64,000 nucleotides of DNA from Cephalotrichum gorgonifer (lineage: Eukaryota; Ascomycota; Sordariomycetes; Microascales; Microascaceae): contig ONZQ02000001.1 in NCBI GenBank assembly GCA_900312665.1, forward strand, positions 3,250,665-3,314,664, written 5' to 3'. This document shows, one piece after another, positions 35,091-46,518 of this stretch. Position numbers and translations under genes: made by a program. Below the pieces are notes generated by a model that saw only the letters and a list, made by a program, of their open reading frames with translations, did not search any database and had not been told where the DNA came from. Positions within the stretch are counted from its first letter, which is position 1, and each line of letters opens with the position of its first letter.

Positions 35091-38000
35091 CTATTCCTGG
35101 TCTGCTCCATCAAGCTTGAACTTGCTAACCGAGGTGGCTAGCTTGCCAGAAACTTCTTCATGAGTATTCAAAGATGTTTGCTGCTGGAGGTGGTCATCAC
35201 AGTGAATGTCCCAGTAATTCCTCAGCGCCTGGTTATGTAACGGTTAGTTTATATTCCGTTGGCGGTTCAGTTCAAAAAAAAAAAAACGGGGGGGGGGGGG
35301 GGTTTAAAGAGGAGGAGACCTGTCCATGACGCACCTGCAGGGTCATCGGAAAGCCGCTGATGGCCACCGAGTGTTCCGCGTCGAAGTTGACATCAATCCT
35401 GATGGGCTCTGACGACTGGTGTTGGAAGTTAACCTCATACTTCATCAGCTTGTAGTCGGGTGTCATCGGGGCTCCGACCGAGAACCCCTTGACGATGAAG
35501 TCCTTGGTCTTATGGATGAGTTGCGCGTAACCGCGGTCACCGGGCCGGAGGCGGCAGCCAATGTACCCCTGGATGGAGTATATGTCTCCAGCAGGCGTGA
35601 TGGAGGTCGGGTGGAAGAAGAACATGCTACCTCGGATTCTATCTGCCACAGCAGACAGAGCGTCATCTCCCGGGAAGTCGGAAAAGGGATCAAAATCGGA
35701 GCGAGTCCACTGGAACTGGAAAGGATAGGTATCCGCTACTGTTTCCATGTTCGGGATGCTACTCACGTCGTCCAGGGCAGGCTCCTGTTCCACGTCCAAT
35801 TCCACATTCAATCTACAGGCTCGCTCAAGTATCCTCTTTTCTTGGCTATTGTAGAATCTCTCCCACTCTGACTCGCCGTTCAGGTTGCTCAGCAGCGCGG
35901 TAAGGGCTGCCTGGAGCCACTCTGGGATTATGAAATTGCTTGCCGGTTGATCTTGGCTCTCCTTGGCCTTGCCCGAGCCGATGGAGAGGAGCACGTCAAA
36001 GTCGATGGAGTCTCCCCAGATCTTTTTGCACTCGTTGACGGCAAGCTGGATGGGATTGTTATCCTTCAGGCCACCGTCGCGACACTCGACGCCGTCGTGT
36101 GAAACGGGCTCAAAGTACATGGGGGCCGCTGAGGTGCATCGCGCCCTGTTGAGAAGGAGTTAGTAAAGTTGAGTTGCCTATTTTTACAGGTAGTCATGGC
36201 GACGGTGATCGGGTCAGGGACCACGAGCAGCACATGACGGACGATCATGTATGTGCTTACACGTTCTCCAACGGGGTGTCCGAGTCGAGATAGAATTTCC
36301 CGTCACCGCGATGGTAATTGGCAAGAAGAAACCGTAAAGAATTGACCGTAGTGGTGATGGCCACCCGGGTGTTGGTGGTCAACCCGAACAAGTTCTTTCT
36401 GGGCTGGCCTGAGAACACCGACTTCATTGCCATCTCCAGCGGCTCGGTCTTATATATCGACCCGCAAATCCACCGCGCTATCCAGCCGACTGTTGGAATC
36501 TTCGTCCCAATCTTTTCCTGGAAGCCCGTTGTACAGAAGAGGTTGAACTTGTCCCGGCATGTGGCGGCCGGGAGCCCTTGGACGCCTAGGCCGAGGGCAA
36601 TCATTCCTCCTTTATAAGTTGATTAGCCAGGCCCGGAAGCCATACATAACTTGAGAGCTTTTGGGGGAGGGAGGAGAGGAGATATTGCTCACCGGCGCTA
36701 GTCCCTGCGATGAGGTCAAAATAGTTCCCAATGGGTATACCGAGATCGAGGAGGGTCTCCAAGCGGTGAAGTACGCCGATCTGGAGTATGCTGCGTACGC
36801 CTCCGCCATCGAGAGATAGGACACGCAGCCCAGCCAAGCCCGGCTTCGAGTGGATTGTGTACGGCCAAGAACCACCACCTCTGGCGCCACAAATAAAGCA
36901 CTCCACATGTGTATGAAAGCCGGGATACTGCTCGCCGAGTGGAGTTTGATCGAAATCAACCAGACAGCCGGCACATATGACGTGCCCGCATGGAAGAGAG
37001 TACTCCGGCCGGTCAAACAAGCAGCCATAGCAGACCTTGCTATTCATGGTCGCTCGAGAGACGGCACTGCAAGAGCCGTCCCACTGGGGGTAGAGACCAA
37101 GTGCCCGCAGACGAGCATTGATGGACCGGTCTACGTCGGTGGCCTGCCGGCGCCAGTCGGCCGTATTAGAGGGGTTGTGGGAGTCGATTTGTCGGATGTA
37201 GAGGCGCACTGACGACTGGATGGTGGAAACGAACAACTCGGGGTCAAAGGAAACGCCGGCAAAGGGGCCATCGGCTAGAAGGTTGCCAGAAGCCGTTTGG
37301 TGTCCTAGAGCATGCCCGGCCTTGGTGTTTACACATCGTTGGCCGCCCTCCGGGTCGACGTAGCTGCACACAGCAGACATGTCCTGGGAGTGAATGAAGG
37401 CTCTCTTGCAAATTTCCCGGATATCCCTGTTGAAAACCGCGTCTGGATAGATAACACCTGCATGGGACGGGGAAATAGCGTGTCCCCGACGGATTAGCTT
37501 TACTTTTACATTAAAACCGCACCGGCTTCCTCCCGCAGACTACTTGTGAACCGGGAGATTGAGAGGACCAGGACCAGGACCGATGCGCACCTTTTTCTTC
37601 GGATCGGAAACTTGCCCTGAGGATCTTGCAGGCAAGGGACGAGGCGATCTCGTCGAAGCGCTTCCCCGTGTCGCTTTTGAGGCAAACCCCGATGAACTCA
37701 CGGAAGCTATCCTCTATCGACTTGGGTACGGATAGCTGTTGACGACATTGTCCAAAGTCGAATGGCGCCGTGGAGCCTGACGCGATGTGCTTAAAGGCAT
37801 ACGTCACGACAAGAGACAGGTCTTTCGAGCTGAATCGAGTCCACGCTGCGGCACGTTCTTCCTGAACTCGTTTGGTGTCTTCGCGGATCCTGTTGGCCAG
37901 ACGAGTGGTTTGTTGGAAAACAGTGGCATTATCTCCCGCGTCTAGATATCCCTGAAGTGGGACGTAGTGCACATACACACTCGAGAAACTCCTAGCCAAC

Positions 38001-39192
38001 AACTCTTCCATGGTTTTATCGCCTCGCTAATGAATACACTGTTAGCTGTGTTGGCCCCTTGGAGTCTTGGAGCAGCGCATCTACTCACCTGCCTGGCCCA
38101 GTCACCGAGTTTCGCATGGGCAGCAATCTCTTTGCTGACGGCGTTGAAAAAGTCCCGCGTAGCCGCTTGACTATCTCTGATCCATTCCTCGTTCTCGACC
38201 GCCGGGCCATTGAGTATGATGATCAGGGCCGGGAGTGTGTGTTGGTTGATACTACCTTGAGCACCAGCTATGGACCATTCGAGGAGCCTGACGCAGGAGT
38301 CCGCCCAAGCTCGATGGTTGCGGGTAACGTAGCATATGACGTCGCTGAAAATGTACAGGAATCGGGGATATAGAGACTTGACAGCGGTGGCTCGGTCCAT
38401 GTGTTCCCCGTACTTAGTTTCGATGAGGTACTTGCGATGACCCCGGGACCAATTCGTTTGGAACTGGGAGGCGACAGGCTCAGTGCCCATCAACCCTTCA
38501 CAGTCTGCATAGAAAGTCGGGTTCTCCGTCCCAAGAGTGTTGGGATCCGAATACAAGTTCACCTCGCCCGTCGTGGATATCAACGCGGATGAGCCACTCT
38601 GCGCTCCTGGTACGGGGGCATCCAATTCCTGGTCTGGAGTACGATCCAGAAGTGCATGGTACATCAAGGTTCGAACTACCCAACAGTGTAAAAGCAGCGG
38701 TTAGCTATACGGTGTCACGCACGCATATCTCGCGTTGATACATCTTCCCCTCTCCCGTGAGTTCAATTCGTAGTAACACTGACTTAACGTTGACTTTCCT
38801 GCGCCCGTTTCCCCAACAAACGACGCAATGCTTGGGTATTGTCGTTCTGAGCTCTTGTCTCTGTAGACATGCGATATCTCCAGCAGCCTGCGGAGGCGAT
38901 CCGTTTCGATGAGTGTTGTAACGCGCGTCGAGTTCACTGAGAATTCGGTGTACACACCGAACCACTTGCTGGCCTCATCCTGCTTGAACGCTTCCGACTG
39001 CGATGTGCCGGAGTGCCGCCATGACGTTGCCCAGCTCCAGTATTCCTGGTATTTCTTACCGCCGCTCTTCTTGTGCTTCGGGTGTCGTATCAGGTGCTTC
39101 ATGTGAAAACAATGATCGCAGAACCTGGCACCGCAGGAGCAGGTAACATTGCCAGGCCTTTCTTCACACTTCTCGCACTCCGTTGGGTCCAT
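35091..39192 (-). CDS. B-box/GTPase/RING-like/patatin phospholipase fusion protein
   Basis: Seven exons, complement(38784..39192), (38089..38675), (37591..38026), (36693..37457), (36261..36609), (35335..36145) and (35091..35228), join in phase to 1164 aa. Order: a B-box-like zinc finger (CEKCEERPGNVTCSCG...CDHCFHMKH, 7-40); a GTP-binding domain with P-loop GETGAGKST (127-135) and FYADCEGLMG as switch/DxxG (about 192-200), of dynamin/GBP-like type; a helical part; a RING-like Cys cluster (CYGCLF to CFICGA, about 620-669); and a patatin domain with DGGG oxyanion hole (about 694), nucleophile GTSAG (about 730) and catalytic Asp in DGGLKDNNP (about 870). Patatins cleave lipid acyl chains. The layout resembles a receptor with nucleotide switch and lipase effector, so an immunity-type role is inferred. 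Each domain looks intact. Intron 35229..35334 holds long A and G homopolymers that may be sequencing artefacts. Confidence 0.85.
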
Positions 39193-40908
39193 CGTTTAGC
39201 CGTGCCACAATATAATCCTCGAGAGACTTGAGATTCAAATGTGGTACAATATGTATCCTCTTGGGGGACTGAGCTCCTCTGCGGTGTTGGAGGTCGAAAG
39301 AAAGGCTGGCGGGTCTATGGAACTATGGGATCGTGTTTTGTCCTTCAGAATGCTGCTTCTTATACATAGGAATTTGGTGAAATAAGCGAAGTGTTGGAGG
39401 CTCCCTCAGACAGGGTATCATGCCCAACCTCATCTATTGCATGCAGTAACCTTCCCGAGTAATAATAGAATCAGCCCCAGCCTTGTCGACTCCAAGTACG
39501 GCTCATTATGCATGGTGGCTATCTAAGCACCTCATGGCACTGGCCAAGGTCGAGGTTGTAGCCAATGGGGTCAGAAATAATACAGACCGGGAATGACGCA
39601 AGGAAAAGCCAGTATCCAATGAACAAGGGACTACCGTATGTCCCTTCCCTTTACGGAGTACGGCTGTTATTTGCTCCAAGGGCTGGGTAGTATTACAGGA
39701 GCAATGTGTTGAAAATCTTGCCACCATTCCACCTCGTGTGAGGTCGCCTCACAGCGAGTAAAGGTTTATTTAAGGGCACGGGAAAACAAAACGAGTGCGC
39801 AAGTTAGCCATTCATATCGATGATAGGAGGGGCGTGGTCCTTGACAGTGTGACAGTGGCGCTGGTTGTATCACAGCATGCATATACATATGTATGAATTG
39901 TTCATGTTGGTGCCCCGGGCCATTGTGATAGTCCAGGCTGCCGTCAAGGCTCTTAAAGGCCGTCCGGAAGGCGGGCGCTTATGGCGGAGTGGCAAAGATG
40001 CCCCCAATGAAACCAAAGATGCAGAATGGGGGGAAACCGCTGTGAAGTAGTACAGGATCTAGGGATCACACCTACGAGTAGGTCCAGGTCCTATGTTACG
40101 ATGTGATCGTAATATGGTCTGGCTATGAGGTGAAACCGGGGCCTGTTTAGGGTAAGCATCAGGCCACTACTAAAAACAACACTAGTTGTCGTAGTCGTAT
40201 CGGTAAAGTATATTAGTAGAAGAGGCTTTGCTAAGAGGTTTGTGAAGATGTGATCTTCTCTTCGGATGCCTGTAATGTGTGAGGCTGTACTGAACAGTAC
40301 ATGTAGTAGGTCTTCCCATACCGCTGTGTAAGTGCACAGCCAAGAGATGTATGGAATGATTGTTCCCGTGTGCTTGGATTGACTAGCGAAGAGTAGAGTA
40401 AAGAAAAGCCAGTTAGATACATGGCAGTGAGCGTGACTTAAATAGGTCCCTTTGTGTAAGTTGATGCCAATCCGGCGCCAACACTTCTTGCTCCGTCGGC
40501 TCTCGACGACTTTCCCTTCGACTATTCCCATTGGTCGTCATCCGCCGCGCCTCCTTTGTCATTCTGCCACGTGCGCCGGCCTTCCATTCCTCCTCAAATG
40601 GCCAGGCCTCCGTCACAAAACATTTGTGGGGATACACGTGTGTATTCAGGGAAGTGTCCCAAGGTTAGTTATAGTGTAGATTATAGTTTTATACTGTATT
40701 GACACTGTATACTGGGGTCGGTCTAGTCCCCGCCCGAAGTGTTTACTTTGCTCTCCCCAGCAACCGGAGCTTTCAGCTTCACCCACCCATCTCGAATCCG
40801 AACATACATGGAAGTCCGTAATAGTACATACCTCTTAATTCTCGGCCACCGCGAAAAAAAAATAATTACGCACGCCGGAATACCGCGGCGATACCTACAT
40901 AGGTCACG
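39193..40908. other. intergenic region, promoters of two divergent genes
   Basis: 1.7 kb between the patatin fusion gene (minus) and the secreted Cys-rich protein gene (plus). Small open frames on both strands lack motifs. No repeat or RNA gene was recognised. Confidence 0.5.
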
Positions 40909-42254
40909 ATGAACCTCGACGTTTTCACAAAGATGCTCGCCCTCCCGCCGACCCTACTACTGCTCGTGGCCTCGCAGCTCGCCGCCGCCCAAGCCCAAGC
41001 ACCACCAGCCGGCGCGCCGCAGGTCCCCACGGCCATCCGGAAGATGCCCCCGGACGGCAGCGCCAAGTTCTTCCCCGAGTACGTGGCCTTCGGCCCGGCA
41101 TTGAGCTACGAGGAGGCGCGGATATATCCGCGGGAAGGGGCGAGGAGGGACGGCGGCGGTCCGGGGTTCAACCTTCACGAGGAGGAGGACGAGGAGGGCA
41201 GGAGTGCGTTTCGCAGGGCGGCGGAGGTGCTCGGGGTACTGCGCAAGAGGGAGTCCTGCCCGCCCACTATGAGCGGCTGCGGGGACGTTGGCTATCCCAA
41301 CAAGTGCTGTTTCGAGGAGGAGGAGTGCGTCGAGGTGGATAACCCGGCCGTCGGGAACGTGGCCTGCTGTCCGCAGGGCGTGGACTGTGGCGGCGGCGTC
41401 GGGTCGTGCCCTCCCACGGCGGTTACCTGTCCGGAGAGCCTCGGTGGTGGATGCTGTATCGCGGGGTACATATGCAAAGGATCTGGATGTGAGCAACGAT
41501 CCCCACGCCCCCCCCCCTTCTCTCCGCTACTGGTCTCAATGACATATATATACTGACTCTTACCGTTCTAGGCGTACGGGAATCAAGCTCGACCAGCGTA
41601 CCCGCGGGAGGAGGCGCAACGACCATCACAACCACCTCGACCAACTGGGCCGACGGCAACCCCTCGACCGTGGTCGTCACCATCGTCACCACGCTGACAA
41701 ACGACGGGCCGACCACGACCAGCACGACCGTCATCACCAAGTCGGAGTCCACCACATCCTCCAAGACAACCGGGCCCGCGGCCCCCTTCCGCCCGACGAA
41801 CGACAACGGCGGCGACGCGCCGTCTCCCACCGGATCCTTCTGCCCCACGGGCTTCTACGCTTGCCTCGCGCGGGCGGGCGGCGGGTGCTGCCAGACGGGC
41901 CGCGACTGCAAGACTACGTCGTGCGCCCCAACGCCCATGACGACCTTTGTCAGGAACGGCGTGACGGTCGCCGTGCCCGTCGCGGACGTGCCGCAGGAGA
42001 CGGGGACGGCGACGTGCGCCGGCGGGTGGTTCCTCTGCAAGGAGGACGACGACGCCGGGGACCAGGCCGGGTGCTGTCCTAGCGGGTACGCCTGCGGGAG
42101 GGAGAGCTGCACGATCGTCACGCCGACCGAGACGGCCGAGGTGCAGAAGCTGAGGCCGGGGGAGGACTCGGGGGCCGCGTCGGGCGTCAGGCGAGGAGGC
42201 ATCCTGGGGATGTTAGTGTGTCTGGGTGTCGCTGCCAGTGTACATCTGCTGTGA
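40909..42254 (+). CDS. secreted GPI-anchored Cys-rich protein
   Basis: Two exons, 40909..41488 and 41572..42254, give 420 aa. The splice (GTGAGC donor, CTAG acceptor) restores a cysteine codon (GSG-C-VRES). A signal peptide runs to about residue 27 (LALPPTLLLLVASQLAAAQA); the start could also be the Met at 40933. Four Cys-rich modules of the type CPP...C...CC..G..C follow (CPPTMSGCGDVGYPNKCC, CPPTAVTCPESLGGGCC, CPTGFYACLARAGGGCC, CAGGWFLCK...CCPSGYAC), split by a Thr/Ser-rich stretch that is probably O-glycosylated. The C-terminus (GILGMLVCLGVAASVHLL) is a GPI signal. The Cys modules recall small fungal surface proteins of unknown role; attachment to the cell surface is inferred, and no enzymatic domain is visible. 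Confidence 0.83.
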
Positions 42255-43739
42255 AGTATGCGTGGGCCTGCCGGGCAGGGCTCTACGGTGTTTGGTACGA
42301 TTACGGGAGTATTCTGAGTTTCTTCATTTGGGGATTGACGAGATGATCCACGTTTCAATGGGCTGCACATGGGTCAGCGGCCATGGGTGTCGCGGAAGCT
42401 TGTTAGGTGTTATAGGCGCATCACTTTTTACCATCTTCTTTGCAAGACCGCCAATACAAATTTTTCGAGGCCGCTTTTTTCTTTTTCCATTTTCCCTTTT
42501 CCCTTTTAAGATCCGTTCGATCGGACCTTCCCCCAAAAGAATCCCTACTATTTACCGGACAGATTCCCGGGAGTGGAATGGCGGCTCGCCTCGCTCGCAA
42601 CCCACGCAGTCGTCACAGTAATATAGCTGGGGCACTTTTAATGCTTCAAGCTGATATAAAACGTGACGGTTACTCGCATGTACACCTCTAGGGCAGAAAC
42701 GTCTTCCTTCCCTCCTTCCCCCCTCCCTCCTCGTGACGGCGACGGAAAACAACGGGCAGAGGCAATATATCTGTCTATCTGCATGCGAGATTCCCCAGCC
42801 GAGAGCGAAGCCCGCCGCAACATCTCCCGGGCGCCACCTATATAACTTTAATTATTGCAAGCCCGGGTAGAGCAGAGCAATCGCAGTAAAGGCAAAAAAT
42901 AAAATAAAAAAAGAGTGTGTGAAGGAAGAACGCAACTCAACCAAGCGCGCCCCGGTTGGCTGGACTCATATATACACGACTACACCCGCTCGTCAATCCG
43001 AGACTCACCCCGATATGAACACGAATAAATATCATTTATGAAATTTCGGCCGCCGGCCACCTCGGCAAGCGCCGCCCAGACATTTCTTTTGGCCAGCTTG
43101 ATTTTTCTCTTTTCCTTTACTTCACTTACACACGTGAATATATACATATATACACGAGAACCAACCGCTAATGTGCTGGTAGATAGGTAGATAGGTTTCG
43201 AATATTATCCACCGCAAATTCCCGGGTCTTCATGTGACTGGGGACGGCACAAGGGAGGAGAGAGGAGAGAAAAGGGCCGGAGGCAGTCAGCGGGCGTCCG
43301 GGGTATCGTAGTGAGGTTTATCCGTTTGTTCTTCGTGAGTCTATCTGTTGACGATTACAATATATTCCTTGTCCCGCTAAGACTGCCCTCGTGCTTGTGT
43401 GGTACTCTGCGTCGCTCCTCGGCACACGTACTACCGGTGCATTGCGTTGCCTCTCTTGCGAGGAGTCCGGGACGAAGCGGAGAGGAGGGAAAAAGGGGGG
43501 GTGGAGGGTGGAGGGTAATAGAAGATGGGTAGAGATCGTCCATGATCTCCTACCGAAGATATGGACAAGCTACAGCTACCCAGCAAATGTTCGGATCTAA
43601 GCAACCCACACACACCGTCGCTTGTAGTCCCCCAATAGTCCCCCGCAAACAACCGTAAGCTCGCCCTCCTCGGGGCGTGTTGCTGCGTTCGCCCCCCCGC
43701 TCCCGCGCCCAGTCGGTATTGCTGCCGCCGATGACGATG

Positions 43740-43776
43740 CCCAGACCGCCCAGACCGCCCAGACCGCCCAGACCCC
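43740..43776. repeat. CCCAGACCG tandem repeat, about four units
   Basis: Three exact 9-bp units CCCAGACCG followed by a fourth that changes at its end (CCCAGACCC). No gene context. Confidence 0.85.
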
Positions 43777-44059
43777 TAACGTCCCTCCGGATCAATGATA
43801 TGTCGAAGACGGGCCGTGCCCGCCAATTCTTCCGGCTCTGTGGTCAAGCGCCGGGTGCAACTGTATCTCGATTGGCCCCTCGCTTCCTTCCCGCTGTGGC
43901 AAAAACAAAACAATAAGTTTCCATATAGTACCCCCATTTGATGAATGGTGAAGAAGTGGCGGTTACAGTCTCCTCTTGTGTTTTTCGAGGAGCCAGGAGG
44001 AGCCAGATCCATTCATTAGCCGAACGTATCAGTCTGTCTGTGGAAGGGGGGAAGAAAAA

Positions 44060-44079
44060 NNNNNNNNNNNNNNNNNNNN
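44060..44079. other. assembly gap (20 N)
   Basis: Twenty N bases between an A-rich and a G-rich homopolymer, in an intergenic region. Confidence 0.95.
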
Positions 44080-45046
44080 GAGAAAGGGGAGGGGGGGTAA
44101 TCGCTGGGGCCAAGTCCATCGCACTCTATCTTCAACACGAGGATTCCTCCAAGTCTGGCTCACCCGCTTAAGTTTGCTTATTCCCACGCCCCCCTTCCTC
44201 TCTTACCTCTTACACGCGTGAGTGTGGATGCTCTCCGTTTCCCGCCTCCCACCTCCCACCTCCGTCTACCCATCTCTACATGCCCCCCGATAGAGATGCA
44301 CGCCCCAATCCCTTCCGCCCGTTCCGGCCTCTTGGGAAAGATATCGTGAAGTCAATCAATATACCCTCTATCCCCCCCGGGGCCCCGCCTCTCGGAATTC
44401 CTCTCTCTACCTGGCTTGGCTCCTTGCCGTTTCCATGTGCCACGTTCCCGGCCTGGGCCCAATGTGTGCCACGCATTCCCTTGAGCTCTTGCTATCCCTC
44501 TTCCGGTATCGCGGTTGTAGAAATAGAGCGCATGGCCCCAGACCCGTGGGGGAAGTCGCGGAGGACGGCCCTTCCCCCCCCGTCATTTGGCTTCCATCGA
44601 TGTAGCTTCGGTGTTCGACAGGGCTTTCTTTCAGAACGAACTGCTTGTCTACTCCCAGGAAGGGACAAAGACACGTATAGTTACCTTCTTTCTACCCACG
44701 CTCGCTACTTCCCTTCTCTCAGGTGTGAACCGATTGCACTCGCAGTAAACGACCCGCCGGCTCACATCCGCAAAATCCAGACTTGTCGTCTAGACTGGTT
44801 TCAGGTTTTAAATGCACAAAACAGTCATATGCCAGCAGCCACCCTCGTCCCCTCGTCGCCCCATTGATCCGGACCCCAGACCGCTACTCTGCGCGAGCAA
44901 ACCTTCTCAGGCTCCGCGGCTTCCTCTTCCTTTTCAAGCCGTCTCGGCATCTTTAGATCTGCCGAAAGACGAAAGCAAGAGAAGCCATATCGGGGCGACC
45001 TGAATAAGTAGAAGAGGGCTCAGGGGCAAGCGGCACGAAGGCAAAC

Positions 45047-45814
45047 ATGAGAGGGCTCACCTGCATGGTCGGCATCCTAGCCGCTATGATCCCACAGTCC
45101 TACGCCCATATCTACGCGCCCAACGCGCCGGACCACCTACCGCACGCCCGGAGAGACCCTGTCGAGATTTGCAACCCGCGCATCCCCGCCCCGGGCGTCC
45201 CAATGCCTCCCTGCGCCAACATCGAGTATATCGAGACAATGTGCTGGCCCAACGGCACCACCCCGATCCACTACGACGCCCACGCCCAGTGCATGTGTAA
45301 GGGGTCCTTCTTCCCCGAGTGGATCGGCTGCCAGACCTGCCTCTTTGTGCACGGCCTCCGCTCCCAGCGCGAGCGGGACTTCTTCCGCGGCGTGATGGCC
45401 GCCGCGTCGGAGAAGCTGTGCACAGGGACCCCGACGGCACCCTTCCGCTCGCTGTTCTCCGAGGTCGAGGCGACAGCGGCGAGGGTCACCGCCGGGGAGA
45501 CGCAGTCGGTGGACCTGTACCCGGGAAACTCCGATGTGGGGCTGTACTACACGCCCAGCGGCCCGCAGGGTCTCGGATCAGTCACGGGCGACGCGTCCTC
45601 CGCGACCATGGCGGGCGGGCTGCTGACCGCGAACCCCGAGACGACGACGACGACGAAGACAGTGGCCAGGCCGACACCGACAAGAGCGCCGGGGGAGGCG
45701 GCAGAGACGGGGGGGTCGCAGCCCGGGAGTGGTACGCGGCTAGCAGTCGGGCATTTGCCTTTGATTATCTCGCTCTCCCTCGCGAGTTGTGTTATCTCTT
45801 CCCTGTTATTATAG
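45047..45814 (+). CDS. secreted GPI-anchored protein with Cys-containing domain
   Basis: Single exon, 255 aa. Signal peptide MRGLTCMVGILAAMIPQSYA. The mature part begins with a short Pro/His-rich segment; then a domain with seven cysteines (ICNPR, PPCANIEYIETMCWPNG, CMCKGSFFPEW, GCQTCLFVHG, KLCTGTP), in which GCQTCLFVHGLRSQRERDFF recurs in fungal secreted proteins of unknown function as I remember them. A Thr/Pro-rich stretch follows, and the C-terminal 24 residues (AVGHLPLIISLSLASCVISSLLL) are a GPI signal. The surface location is inferred from these signals; no enzymatic motif is visible. It lies near the other GPI-anchored gene, at 40909, on the same strand, but the two do not look like duplicates. 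Confidence 0.8.
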   Translation: MRGLTCMVGILAAMIPQSYAHIYAPNAPDHLPHARRDPVEICNPRIPAPGVPMPPCANIEYIETMCWPNGTTPIHYDAHAQCMCKGSFFPEWIGCQTCLFVHGLRSQRERDFFRGVMAAASEKLCTGTPTAPFRSLFSEVEATAARVTAGETQSVDLYPGNSDVGLYYTPSGPQGLGSVTGDASSATMAGGLLTANPETTTTTKTVARPTPTRAPGEAAETGGSQPGSGTRLAVGHLPLIISLSLASCVISSLLL

Positions 45815-46518
45815 CCGCACCGCACAGGGCAGAGATCGATTCTGTTTGTCCTACCTACTTCCTTTCCGTCTTGGTACTCGGGGCAAGAAGTAGATTTGTC
45901 GAGCCGGTTGAAGTTTAGCGGAGTCTTCGTTTAGCCTTGCGTTTTTCTCATACAGATCGTTTTTTCCCTTTCCTTTTACATAACCCTTAGTTCTTAGATG
46001 AATGAATTTGACAAAGGTAGACAGGCACTGATCTCGGTTTTGATATCTTCCGGCGAACGATGATGACAATTTCATCTCGAGCAGTAGGTGAAGTTGGCCG
46101 GAATAAGTTGCGATCAAGTCTCCTTGTGGGGTGGAAGTAGAATTAGTGTTGGTATCGGCACAAAAATCCCAGTATCAAGTACCCATCGGCAGCATCTGCA
46201 AGTTGGGTGCCACCGAATGAGGATCAATCCAACGGTACGACTACGTTTTGAAGTCGCAATTGCATTTGGGGTTGGGACGGGCGCACCAATCAGCTTGGCC
46301 AAAAGGGCGGAACTGAGACACCTCCAACTCCCGGACCTCAAAGTCGAGCCGTGTCCATTACCCATAGCCATTGCCATGGGTATGGGAGTTATAGTGTGCG
46401 ACCAGAGCTCCAACTCGACCTTCCGGCAAGGTCAGACGGTGAGACCGTTCCTTTCACTTCACGACCTATACCCACTTGAACTTCCCTCAAACTTCAAGAT
46501 TGTTCATGGTAGACGCAA
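45815..46518. other. intergenic region
   Basis: 704 bp between the GPI-anchored protein and the DUF1365 gene. The frame 46088..46561 is open but overlaps the DUF1365 start in another frame and has no motif. Confidence 0.5.

Larger units (their letters stand above)
42255..45046. other. long intergenic region with an assembly gap
   Basis: 2.8 kb without a supported gene. It contains T-rich tracts near 42475-42510, a CCCAGACCG tandem repeat at 43740, and a 20-N gap at 44060. The frame at 44280..44867 is open but lacks motifs and coding bias. Confidence 0.5.

Noticed and set aside
39940..40020. tRNA-like D-arm sequence (TGGCGGAGTGGCAAAGATGC)
   Set aside because: No matching T-arm, anticodon stem or acceptor stem could be folded.
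43740..43776. Tandem repeat as a CRISPR-like array
   Set aside because: Units are 9 bp and directly adjacent with no spacers, and the genome is fungal.
44280..44867. 195-codon open frame before the GPI-anchored protein gene
   Set aside because: Composition is Pro- and Ser-rich by chance in C-rich DNA, and no conserved stretch, signal peptide or domain is visible.
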